Source: Spirosomataceae bacterium
GTDB lineage: Bacteria; Bacteroidota; Bacteroidia; Cytophagales; Spirosomataceae
Direction of reading: 5' to 3'
DNA: 8,450 nt
Assembly: GCA_030731175.1 (NCBI GenBank)
Contig: JANQUM010000126.1
Location: 1 to 8,450 of the forward strand
The notes under the pieces were generated by a model that did no database searches, was not told the origin of the DNA, and saw only the letters and a program-made list of their open reading frames with translations. The translations under genes were made by a program, and so were the position numbers. Below, in pieces: positions 1-6,669 of this stretch. Positions within the stretch are counted from its first letter, which is position 1. Each line of letters opens with the position of its first letter.

Positions 1-1871
1 TTGCGGCGATGTTTTGGTACTTCGATACTGTCTTCACCGGATAGAAAACGGAGGGTGTGGGAATCGGAGAACGGGACTTTGTTTTTTGTTTTAGATTTCG
101 ATACCTCCAACCTCCCCTGAAATATCAAATCTCCGCCCAGTTTTCCGGCATCGGGGCCGATGTCGATGATGTCGTCGGCGGCACGCATAACTTCTTCTTC
201 GTGCTCAACCACAATGACCGTATTTCCGATGTTACGTAGTGACTCGAGAACGCTGATGAGGCGTTGCGTATCTCTTGGGTGAAGCCCGATGCTGGGTTCG
301 TCCAGAATATACATCGAACCAACCAAGGCACTTCCCAACGAAGTGGCAAGTCGAATCCGCTGCGACTCGCCGCCAGAAAGGGTAGAAGCAAGGCGATTTA
401 GTGTCAAATACCCCAGCCCAACCCGTTCCATATAATCCAGGCGGTTCTGAATTTCGATTAGAATCCGTTTGCCGATAGCGTTTTCTTCTTCGGTGAGTTC
501 GAGATTTTTAAACCAATTGCTGACATCTTTTATAGACATCAACACTAAATCGATGATAGATTTTCCGTGAATTTTTACGTAGCTGGCGTCGCCACGTAAG
601 CGTGAACCTCGGCACTCCGGGCAAATAGTCCGACCACGGTAACGGGATAACATAACCCGATACTGCACTTTGTGGGCTTTCGCCTCTACGTAACTAAAGA
701 ATTTATCAAGCCCGTCGAAATATTTATTTCCGGTCCAAAGCAGGTGCTGTTCGTCATCGGTGAGCGATTTGTATTCTCGGTGAATCGGGAAGTCGAATTT
801 GATTCCGTTGCGAATAAGTGGTGCAAGCCATTCGCTCATTTTTTCGCTTCGCCATGGGGCAATTGCCCCTTCAAAGACGGAAAGGTTTTTATCGGGAATA
901 ACCAATTCGGGGTCAAGCCCCAATACATTTCCGAAACCCTCGCAACGTTTGCAGGCACCGTACGGGTTGTTGAATGTAAAGAGATTTACGCTCGGCTCTT
1001 CGAATAATATCCCGTCAAGTTCGAAACGGTCAGAGAAAGCAGTATTGTTTTGCTCCTTAGCGGAAGGGTTGGGGTTCAATACCACGCAATCCCCTTCGCC
1101 TTCAAAAAACGCCGTTTGGACAGAGTCTGACAGGCGGTATTGCGTATCTTCATCCGGGTTACCGTTTTCGTCAAATTGAATGGCGGCACGGTCAATGAGA
1201 ATAAATAAATCGGATAGTTTATAGTTGTCAATATTGGTTTCGCCGCTGATAATGTCTTCAATTTGCAAGGTTTCGCCTTTTGCTACTATTCGGGTATAAC
1301 CCTTTGCAAGTAAGAGATTTAGTTCGCTTTTTAGTCCTCGTTCTTCGCCAATTTTCAGCGGCGTCATAATCATAAAGCGAGTGCCTTCTTCGTGAGAAAA
1401 AAGGTAGTTGACCACGTCCGTTACGCTGTCTTTTTTTACTTCGATTCCGCTTACTGGTGAAAGCGTCCTGCCAATTCGGGCGAAGAGTAATTTGAAGTAA
1501 TCGTAAATTTCGGTTGTTGTGCCAACGGTAGAACGCGGATTTTTTGTGGTTACTTTTTGCTCAATGGCAATTGCGGGTGAAATACCTTTTATGTATTCCA
1601 CTTCGGGTTTTTCCATCCTGCCCAAAAACTGGCGGGCGTAGCTGCTGAGACTTTCCACGTACATTCGTTGCCCTTCGGCGTAGAGCGTATCAAACGCTAA
1701 AGACGATTTTCCGCTACCCGAAAGCCCCGTAATTACGGTGAGCGAGTTTCGTTTTATGGCTACGTCAACACTTTTGAGGTTATTTACTTTGGCCCCTTTG
1801 ATGATAATGTACTGGCGTGGGTCGAGGTCGTCAATGCTTTCGTGTTGCGTAGAAGTGAATTTGTAAGTCAT
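1..1871 (-). CDS. uvrA: Excinuclease ABC subunit A (UvrA), N-terminal 623 residues, truncated by the window edge
   Basis: UvrA is the cytosolic ATP-dependent damage sensor of nucleotide excision repair; with UvrB it locates bulky lesions and loads UvrB for UvrC incision. The frame is open from the ATG at 1871 to base 3 without a stop, giving 623 codons of a family about 940 residues long, so the missing end lies outside the window. Visible in order: Walker A GLSGSGKS (residues 49-56), a Q-loop-like AIAIEQ (about 100-105), the UvrB-binding insertion (roughly 130-250, placed by family knowledge), a CxxC pair CKRC (307-310), a second pair CPEC followed by RGSRLRG (417-427), ABC signature LSGGE (498-502), Walker B ILDEPSIGLH (522-531) with catalytic E525, and the VEHEE H-loop. 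This is all of ATPase module I; module II, expected next, is off the edge. No frameshift is seen. The start is supported by the usual N-terminal spacing to Walker A. It is divergent from the HAD gene. Confidence 0.97.
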   Translation of the reverse strand, partial: MTYKFTSTQHESIDDLDPRQYIIIKGAKVNNLKSVDVAIKRNSLTVITGLSGSGKSSLAFDTLYAEGQRMYVESLSSYARQFLGRMEKPEVEYIKGISPAIAIEQKVTTKNPRSTVGTTTEIYDYFKLLFARIGRTLSPVSGIEVKKDSVTDVVNYLFSHEEGTRFMIMTPLKIGEERGLKSELNLLLAKGYTRIVAKGETLQIEDIISGETNIDNYKLSDLFILIDRAAIQFDENGNPDEDTQYRLSDSVQTAFFEGEGDCVVLNPNPSAKEQNNTAFSDRFELDGILFEEPSVNLFTFNNPYGACKRCEGFGNVLGLDPELVIPDKNLSVFEGAIAPWRSEKMSEWLAPLIRNGIKFDFPIHREYKSLTDDEQHLLWTGNKYFDGLDKFFSYVEAKAHKVQYRVMLSRYRGRTICPECRGSRLRGDASYVKIHGKSIIDLVLMSIKDVSNWFKNLELTEEENAIGKRILIEIQNRLDYMERVGLGYLTLNRLASTLSGGESQRIRLATSLGSALVGSMYILDEPSIGLHPRDTQRLISVLESLRNIGNTVIVVEHEEEVMRAADDIIDIGPDAGKLGGDLIFQGRLEVSKSKTKNKVPFSDSHTLRFLSGEDSIEVPKHRR

Positions 1872-1910
1872 AAATCGGGAAATCGTTGTGCGTGATGCTA
1901 AAATTTACAA

Positions 1911-1937
1911 CAAAGAAAGGGGTGAAAAAGGTTACAA
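1911..1937 (-). promoter_or_regulatory. Weak candidate uvrA promoter
   Basis: Read on the minus strand, TTTCTTTG (1918-1911) differs from the Bacteroidota -7 element TAnnTTTG at one base, and a TTG lies upstream (1937-1935). The spacer of 16 is slightly shorter than the usual 17-23. Transcription would start near 1904, giving a leader of about 33 nt before the uvrA ATG. It is the best match in the spacer for this strand, but weak. Confidence 0.25.
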
Positions 1938-1967
1938 CTTCTCGGAAATTTATAAGATTGCTAATAA

Positions 1968-2000
1968 TTTGAGAGGTGTACGTGTTTATTTTTAACTTTG
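1968..2000 (+). promoter_or_regulatory. Bacteroidota-type promoter for the HAD phosphatase gene
   Basis: TTTG (1968-1971), a 21-nt spacer, then TAACTTTG (1993-2000) match the Bacteroidota sigma-ABfr consensus TTTG-N19-21-TAnnTTTG exactly. Transcription is expected about 5-8 nt after the -7 element, near 2005-2008. This puts the TTG codon at 1998, which would open the longest frame, inside the promoter and upstream of the transcript, so translation must begin at a later ATG (2013 or 2031). Confidence 0.65.
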
Positions 2001-2030
2001 CCTACTAATGAAATGAACCCTCTAAAAGAC

Positions 2031-2687
2031 ATGAACCAATTCAAAGCCGTAATTTTTGACATGGATGGCGTCATAAGCCACACCAACCCTTACCACGACA
2101 TTGCGTGGCGACAATTTTTGCAGCGTTACAATATTGAGTCGTCAGATCAGGAATTTGAAGACCACATGTACGGCAAGCACAACAGCTATATTCTCAATTA
2201 TTTTTTCAAGCGGGAAATTCCAATCGTCGAACGCAAAAAACTGGAGTTTGAAAAAGAGGCGTTGTTTCGTGAAATCTACGCTGACCACGTTGCTCCAATT
2301 GCTGGACTGATGAATTTCATCGAAAACTTGCACATGAACGGCATCAGAACGGGCGTGGCTACTTCTGCCCCGGTAGAAAATATGCAGTTGATTTTACCCA
2401 TTTTGGGGTTGGATAATATAATGGGTTCTATGCTCGCCGAAGGCGATGTCACCCAGCACAAACCTGAGCCAGAAGTGTACCTGAAATCTGCAATTAACTT
2501 GGGTGTTGAACCCGAAAATTGCGTGGTGTTTGAAGATTCAAAATCAGGCGTTCAGGCGGGTATAAACGCTGGAATGAAAGTTGTGGGTGTAAAAACAACG
2601 TACGCCGAAACTCAACTTCCGCCGTGTAATTTGTATATCAATGATTATACGGAAATTGATTTTGAGATGGTAAACGGGTTATTCTAA
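2031..2687 (+). CDS. HAD superfamily subfamily IA hydrolase, beta-phosphoglucomutase-like
   Basis: Probable cytosolic phosphatase or phosphoglucomutase acting on a sugar phosphate through an aspartyl-phosphate intermediate. Residues from the ATG at 2031 (218 aa): motif I DMDGVI with nucleophile D10 and acid/base D12; a helical C1 cap (about 15-85) following the TNPYHDIAW segment; motif II ATS with T111/S112; motif III K144 in HKPEPEVY; motif IV VFEDS with E168 and D169 for Mg2+. The motif I region resembles beta-phosphoglucomutase, as does the length, but the cap residues that separate mutases from phosphatases cannot be judged by eye, so the substrate is left open. The start was chosen at 2031, after an A-rich leader and immediately before the usual beta-strand into motif I; ATG 2013 is also possible and adds six residues. 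A frame can be read from TTG 1998, but that codon lies inside the promoter. It is monocistronic, facing the TIP30-like gene. Confidence 0.88.
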   Translation: MNQFKAVIFDMDGVISHTNPYHDIAWRQFLQRYNIESSDQEFEDHMYGKHNSYILNYFFKREIPIVERKKLEFEKEALFREIYADHVAPIAGLMNFIENLHMNGIRTGVATSAPVENMQLILPILGLDNIMGSMLAEGDVTQHKPEPEVYLKSAINLGVEPENCVVFEDSKSGVQAGINAGMKVVGVKTTYAETQLPPCNLYINDYTEIDFEMVNGLF

Positions 2688-2703
2688 TTCAATATTTTGG
2701 AAC

Positions 2704-2738
2704 ACAGATATTACGGATTAAACAGATAAACACGGATT
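2704..2738 (+). repeat. Imperfect 17-bp tandem pair (ACAGAT..ACGGATT)
   Basis: ACAGATATTACGGATT (2704-2719) is followed after two bases by ACAGATAAACACGGATT (2722-2738); both share ACAGAT at the left end and ACGGATT at the right. It lies just after the HAD stop in the 119-bp gap between convergent genes. Sequences of this wording are, from memory, common intergenic filler repeats in Bacteroidota and some other bacteria; I could not search to confirm that. No hairpin is obvious. Confidence 0.6.
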
Positions 2739-2766
2739 TCTTGAATGCTACATAACGTAGAACAAG

Positions 2767-2807
2767 AACTCAAAAAACTGAGCAACAAAACAGCTCAAAA
2801 ACTCAAT
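2767..2807 (+). repeat. Degenerate octanucleotide repeat (AACTCAAA-like)
   Basis: About five degenerate units of roughly AACTCAAA follow each other (AACTCAAA, AAACTGAGC, AACAAAAC, AGCTCAAA, AACTCAAT) with an 8-nt period and one 9-nt step. The block fills the rest of the convergent gap and reaches the last base of the TIP30-like stop codon on the minus strand. No function can be assigned. Confidence 0.45.
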
Positions 2808-3442
2808 CAATACATCTCTCCCGATTCTAAAACTTTGACGCCTACAGGTTCGTCCTTCGCCACTTTCTGCATAGAAGCGGCTACTTTATCGCCGTGGATG
2901 GGCTTGTAATTTTTGGGAATGGCAAATTCAAGCCCGAGCATTACTTTTTGCCCGATACTTTCACCCGAACGTTCTTCGTCGCGGTCGCCCAAAAGCATTG
3001 ATGGTTGAAAAATTCCCAAAGATTTAAAACCTACCGCCTTTAGTGAATCTTCGATTTCGCCTTTCACCTGATTATAGAAAAACCACGAATTAGAATCTGC
3101 TCCCATTGCGGTTACAATTCCGTAAAATGTCGCTCCGTTAGTCTTAGCGGCGTTGGCAATTTTTAATGGGTATTTGAAATCTACTTTTCGGAAATTTTCT
3201 TTACTTCCCGCAGTTTTTATGGTGGTGCCGAGCGTGCAGAAAATATGATCGGCTTTGACGATAGATTCATCCAAATTATCAAAATCAACTACGATTTCGT
3301 TTAATTTAGGATGCGAAACGCCCGACGGCTTCCGCACGAGCGTTTTTACTTCGGAGTAGCTTTCATCCTGTAATAAACGATTAGTCAATAATTTACCAAT
3401 CATGCCGGTTGAACCGACTATTAATGCTGTTTTCTTTTCCAT
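2807..3442 (-). CDS. NAD(P)-binding Rossmann-fold protein, TIP30/HTATIP2-like atypical SDR
   Basis: Soluble 211-residue protein of the atypical short-chain dehydrogenase type related to eukaryotic TIP30/HTATIP2; bacterial members are usually called NAD(P)H-binding oxidoreductases and their substrates are unknown. Seen: the nucleotide-binding loop VGSTGMIG (residues 9-16) directly after the first beta-strand, then an acidic VVDFDN segment (51-56), the family-specific FCTLGTT (68-74), KVDFKYPL (86-93), a TAMGADSNS stretch (111-119) where TIP30 has SSKGADKSS, the SDR-type YxxxK pair Y123/K127 in FFYNQVKGEIE, and FQPSMLLGDRDE (145-156) matching the TIP30 FRPGVLLCDRQE region. Full length with a clean ATG. 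It lies 157 bp downstream of the symporter on the same strand, with no good TAnnTTTG element of its own, so read-through from the symporter is possible. Confidence 0.85.
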   Translation of the reverse strand: MEKKTALIVGSTGMIGKLLTNRLLQDESYSEVKTLVRKPSGVSHPKLNEIVVDFDNLDESIVKADHIFCTLGTTIKTAGSKENFRKVDFKYPLKIANAAKTNGATFYGIVTAMGADSNSWFFYNQVKGEIEDSLKAVGFKSLGIFQPSMLLGDRDEERSGESIGQKVMLGLEFAIPKNYKPIHGDKVAASMQKVAKDEPVGVKVLESGEMY

Positions 3443-3483
3443 AGTTTTAGTAATTAAATGTTGTGGGTTAAAAGGCTAAGTAG

Positions 3484-3496
3484 TTTACTCAGTAAA
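3484..3496. promoter_or_regulatory. 13-bp palindrome upstream of the TIP30-like gene
   Basis: TTTACT-C-AGTAAA is a perfect six-base inverted repeat around one central base, 42-54 bp upstream of the TIP30-like ATG, where an operator could sit. It is short and AT-rich, so chance is a fair explanation. No promoter element with correct spacing was found next to it. Confidence 0.25.
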
Positions 3497-3531
3497 AAAG
3501 TATTCCCCGACGTGATTTGTGAATAAACAAG

Positions 3532-3575
3532 TTGGCGAATTAGCGAATGAAAAAAATCAATCACTAATTCGCCAA
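3532..3575. terminator. Perfect 12-bp inverted repeat downstream of the symporter; possible stem-loop
   Basis: TTGGCGAATTAG (3532-3543) and its exact complement CTAATTCGCCAA (3564-3575) flank a 20-nt spacer that itself can add a TGA/TCA pairing. It begins 25 bp past the symporter stop. In the minus-strand transcript the U-run falls in the loop rather than after the stem, and the bases after the stem are only moderately U-rich, so this is not a textbook intrinsic terminator. It could slow transcription, protect the mRNA 3' end, or be a dispersed repeat: both arms are built from an 8-base unit close to TTCGCCAA. Confidence 0.45.
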
Positions 3576-3599
3576 TTCAAAAACTCATCATTTTAACGC

Positions 3600-5216
3600 T
3601 TACCAGAAATAGCCGTACAAAAACACAATCAGTGCTACAATAACCGCCGCTCCAATAGCAAACGATGTACTGGTTTTGAACATCGATGCATCGATTTCGA
3701 GTCCTTTTTTCTCATCTGGCATTGCTAACCCTAAACCAACCATTACCGCAACGCAGATCAGGAATACGTAACCCATACGAGTCAGGAACGGCACATCTGC
3801 CATGGTAAAGTGCATGGCGAGGGCAATCAAAAACCCACCGACAATGGCAAATAAGGCTCCGGCAGAATTAGTACGTTTCCAGAAGAAACCCATCGAGAAT
3901 GCCGCAAAAACCCCGGGTGATACGAGTCCGGTCATTTCCTGAATAAATTGAAAACCGCCCTTTTCGTCAATTCCCATGTATGGCGAAGCAACGATAGCGA
4001 GTACCATTGCAACTATAATCACGATTCGTCCGGTGCTTACCAATTGAGCTTCGGTTTTATCTTTTCCAATGTACTTTTTGAAAATATCCAACGTGAAAAT
4101 CGTAGAAATACTATTGGCTTTTCCGGCAAGAGAAGCTACAACCGCCGCTGTAAGTGCCGCAAACGATAGCCCTTTCAAACCGACAGGTAGTAAATTTAGT
4201 AAAACCGGATATGCTTTGTCGGGCTGAATCATGCCATCTGGCCCTAACATTTCTTCCTGAAACATTCCTTTTTGATACAATGCGTACGCCGCAATTCCGG
4301 GAAGTACCACGATAACGGGCATCAACATTTTTAAGAATGCCGCAAAAAGAATTCCTTGACGTGCGGTTTTTAAATCTGCCCCCAAGGCACGTTGCGTTAT
4401 GTACTGGTTACAGCCCCAATAGTTGAGATTCACAATCCACATTCCGCCAAGCAAAACGCCAAGACCAGGAAGTTGCGAATAAAACTGGTTTCCTTCGTCA
4501 AAAATCATGTGGAAATGGTCGTCGTGCTGCGTGCTCATTTCTTTGAATCCCGTCCAGATTCCACTAACGCTATCCGCGATGCTTTGGTCAGGGTCAGAAA
4601 CTAAGTTTATGGCGAGGTAAGTAGTAGCGAGACCACCAATTATTAGGAAAAGTACCTGAATCACGTCTGTGTAACCAATTACTTTCATACCACCGATGGT
4701 GATAATGATGGCGAAAATTGCCAATCCCCACATGCAAAACCAGAAATTTAGCCCCGATATTCCAGAAACCGCCAACGCTCCTAAATACAAGATTGATGTA
4801 AGGTTTACTAAGATATAAAGCCCTAACCAAAAGACCGCCATAATCAAACTCACGGTAGGGTTATACCGCTGGCTGAGAAATTGCGGCATGGTGAAAATTT
4901 TATTTTTCAGGTAAATTGGCATAAAAAATACTGCCACAATAATGAGCGTAGCGGCTGCCATCCACTCGTAAGTTGAGATCGCAAGACCCATCGTAAAACC
5001 ATTTCCCGACATACCAATAAATTGCTCGGCAGAAATATTGGAAGCAATTAAAGATGCACCAATTGCCCACCAGGTAAGTGACCCTTCGGCAAGAAAGAAG
5101 TCTTTAGTAGAGGTTTCGGCGGTTTTCTTTTTTTGGTAAATCCAGTAGCCGTAGCCAGCCACTATTATGAAATAGACGAAGAAAACGATGTAATCGGCAA
5201 TGTCGAGTTGTTGCAT
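3600..5216 (-). CDS. SGLT-type sodium/sugar symporter (SSS family, SLC5-like)
   Basis: Inner-membrane secondary transporter of 538 residues, probably importing a hexose; by eye it resembles Vibrio vSGLT along its length. Fourteen hydrophobic helices are visible, from YIVFFVYFIIVAGYGYW (9-25) to the last one ending at the C-terminal FW. Aligning from memory to vSGLT, the sugar-site residues Q65, E84, N263, K296 and Q426 and the gate tyrosine Y266 are kept, within IASNISAEQFIG (57-68), NLNYWG (263-268), FAAFLK (291-296) and FIQEMTG (424-430); vSGLT S91 is A87. Of the two Na2-site serines, one is alanine (A361) and one is kept (S362), and a lysine, K366, follows one turn later. The start is the only ATG placed before the first helix. 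Substrate is inferred only. It is divergent from the histidine kinase. Confidence 0.93.
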   Translation of the reverse strand: MQQLDIADYIVFFVYFIIVAGYGYWIYQKKKTAETSTKDFFLAEGSLTWWAIGASLIASNISAEQFIGMSGNGFTMGLAISTYEWMAAATLIIVAVFFMPIYLKNKIFTMPQFLSQRYNPTVSLIMAVFWLGLYILVNLTSILYLGALAVSGISGLNFWFCMWGLAIFAIIITIGGMKVIGYTDVIQVLFLIIGGLATTYLAINLVSDPDQSIADSVSGIWTGFKEMSTQHDDHFHMIFDEGNQFYSQLPGLGVLLGGMWIVNLNYWGCNQYITQRALGADLKTARQGILFAAFLKMLMPVIVVLPGIAAYALYQKGMFQEEMLGPDGMIQPDKAYPVLLNLLPVGLKGLSFAALTAAVVASLAGKANSISTIFTLDIFKKYIGKDKTEAQLVSTGRIVIIVAMVLAIVASPYMGIDEKGGFQFIQEMTGLVSPGVFAAFSMGFFWKRTNSAGALFAIVGGFLIALAMHFTMADVPFLTRMGYVFLICVAVMVGLGLAMPDEKKGLEIDASMFKTSTSFAIGAAVIVALIVFLYGYFW

Positions 5217-5254
5217 ATTGTGTTAGGTGAGTTGGTTGAATAGTTAAAATCCAA

Positions 5255-5285
5255 CAAATAAACGAGAGATTATTTTGGAAATCAA
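5255..5285 (-). promoter_or_regulatory. Candidate promoter of the symporter gene
   Basis: On the minus strand a TTG (5285-5283), 20-nt spacer and TTTATTTG (5262-5255) fit the Bacteroidota promoter with one mismatch in the -7 element (TAnnTTTG). The start of transcription would be near 5248, leaving a leader of about 32 nt before the ATG at 5216. Confidence 0.4.
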
Positions 5286-5310
5286 CCCCAAATCCCACAA
5301 ATGTGTCACG

Positions 5311-5323
5311 AATAATCGTTATT
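5311..5323. promoter_or_regulatory. Short palindrome in the symporter/kinase divergent spacer
   Basis: AATAA-TCG-TTATT is a five-base inverted repeat around three bases, lying between the two divergent promoter candidates, about 29 bp before the kinase -7 element. It is where a shared operator could be, but it is short and AT-rich. The remainder of the 172-bp spacer shows nothing else I can name. Confidence 0.2.
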
Positions 5324-5351
5324 GAAAGTTAGCATTTTGTCAAATGGTTGT

Positions 5352-5359
5352 TAAATTTG
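5352..5359 (+). promoter_or_regulatory. Candidate -7 element for the kinase-regulator-glycosylase operon
   Basis: TAAATTTG matches TAnnTTTG exactly. No TTG stands at the right distance; the nearest fitting triplet is TTA at 5329-5331 (spacer 20), so the -33 box is weak, which would suit an activated or low-level promoter. Transcription would begin near 5366, about 23 nt before the GTG start. Confidence 0.45.
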
Positions 5360-5388
5360 AATCTTAAGAACAATTAATTCCATTAACT

Positions 5389-6645
5389 GTGAACCGCAAT
5401 ATCATCCGCCTGACAATAATTTTCGGGATAGTTTCGATCATCGGGATTATCGCGGTACAAGTTTATTGGGTCAAGCGTGCGTTTGACTTGAAAGAGCAGC
5501 AATTTCGGCAGACGGTCATGGTGGCTCTTCAGGATGTTGCAAATAATATTTCCCGACTTTACAAACTTTCAGACATTGAAAATCCCGTAACTCAGTTATC
5601 GTCAGATTATTACGTGGTTAATCTCCGGATTCCGCTGGATAAAGAAATACTTGAGCATTACCTCACCGAAGAGTTTTCAAAACGCCAAATCCGTACAGAT
5701 TTTGAGTACGGTATTTACGATTGCGATACCGATAAAATTGTGTACGGTGCTTTCCTGAACGCCAATTACGAAGTCAGAAACACGAACCCTAAGGCACTTG
5801 CTAAAACCGATAAATACCTCAATTATTTTGGCGTGCGGTTTCCAAACAAATCTTCTTATGTTGCCAGTAAACTCGATATTTGGATTGTTTCATCGCTTGT
5901 AACTTTAGTTGTGATGGCGTTTTTTGGGTATTCGATGTTCGTTATTTTACGGCAGAAAAGGCTGAGCGAGGTGCAACGGGATTTTGTAAATAACATGACC
6001 CACGAATTTCAAACGCCTATCTCTACTATTCAAGTGGCAACAGACGTACTTAATAACCCAAAAATACTGGAGCAACCCGAACGATTCAAAAAGTACGTTC
6101 AAATAATTAAACAAGAAAATAACCGACTCAAAAATCAGGTTGAAACTGTGTTAACAACTGCTCGACTTTCTCGTGGGAAAATTGAAATAAATCAGGAATT
6201 ACAAGAACTACATTCACTAATTCATGAAGTTACTGCCAGTGTAAAAGCTGAGTTGGGAGAAAATCTCGTTTTTGAATTAAACGCCGACCGCACAAGTCTT
6301 TATGCCGATAAAGTGCATTTAATAAATGTTATTAGGAATTTGGTTGAAAATGCAATAAAATACTCGGCAAAACCCGCAACGGTTATTATTGCTTCCCGCA
6401 ATATTCCACACGGAATTGTGTTAGAAATACGTGATAAAGGTATTGGGATTCCGAAAGAATACCAGTCGAAAATCTTTGACAAGTTTTACCGTGTCCCCAC
6501 CGGAAACGTTCATAATGTGAAAGGTTTTGGATTAGGCTTGAGTTACGTTCAGCAGATTATCAAAGCACATAAATGGAAAATTAATGTGGTAAGCGAATAC
6601 AAAAGAGGCACAACTTTTGTCATAACTATTCCGCAGGAAAGTTGA
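5389..6645 (+). CDS. Two-TM sensor histidine kinase (HisKA/HATPase_c)
   Basis: Inner-membrane sensor kinase, 418 residues, that autophosphorylates on His and passes the phosphate to the regulator encoded next. Seen: TM1 (about 6-28), an extracytoplasmic sensor region of about 135 residues (29-163) with no motif I recognise, TM2 (about 164-187), dimerisation helix with the H-box NNMTHEFQTPI where H205 is the phosphoacceptor, N-box RNLVENAIKYS (316-326), DKGIGIP (349-355), FDKFYR (363-368) and GFGLGLS (379-385). The HEFQTPI form of the H-box is typical of the Bacteroidota RprX-like kinases. There is no HAMP or PAS domain. The start is GTG at 5389: the next in-frame ATG (codon 44) would delete TM1, and a matching -7 element lies just upstream. 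It is first in a likely three-gene operon. The signal sensed is unknown. Confidence 0.92.
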   Translation: MNRNIIRLTIIFGIVSIIGIIAVQVYWVKRAFDLKEQQFRQTVMVALQDVANNISRLYKLSDIENPVTQLSSDYYVVNLRIPLDKEILEHYLTEEFSKRQIRTDFEYGIYDCDTDKIVYGAFLNANYEVRNTNPKALAKTDKYLNYFGVRFPNKSSYVASKLDIWIVSSLVTLVVMAFFGYSMFVILRQKRLSEVQRDFVNNMTHEFQTPISTIQVATDVLNNPKILEQPERFKKYVQIIKQENNRLKNQVETVLTTARLSRGKIEINQELQELHSLIHEVTASVKAELGENLVFELNADRTSLYADKVHLINVIRNLVENAIKYSAKPATVIIASRNIPHGIVLEIRDKGIGIPKEYQSKIFDKFYRVPTGNVHNVKGFGLGLSYVQQIIKAHKWKINVVSEYKRGTTFVITIPQES

Positions 6646-6669
6646 TAAATCGAAATTAAAAAACCAAAA

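Noticed and set aside
125..391. An 88-codon minus-strand frame starting at 391
   Set aside because: It overlaps the uvrA LSGGE and Walker B codons in another frame; uvrA accounts for this DNA fully.
672..1179. Two overlapping plus-strand open frames inside uvrA
   Set aside because: They are antisense to a uvrA frame with intact family motifs (CKRC at 307-310), and their translations show no domain-like features.
1..1871. A truncated or broken uvrA pseudogene
   Set aside because: The frame is uninterrupted and all module I motifs are present; the missing C-terminus is explained by the window edge.
1998..2030. TTG at 1998 as the start of the HAD gene
   Set aside because: The codon is part of the TAACTTTG promoter element and would lie upstream of the transcript start; the added residues precede the normal family N-terminus.
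2704..2807. A CRISPR-like array in the convergent gap
   Set aside because: The repeats are too short, degenerate and directly abutting; there are no regular unique spacers and no cas gene nearby.
4594..4830. A 78-codon minus-strand frame overlapping the symporter gene
   Set aside because: It is a shifted-frame shadow of the symporter, which has complete and consistent membrane helices here.
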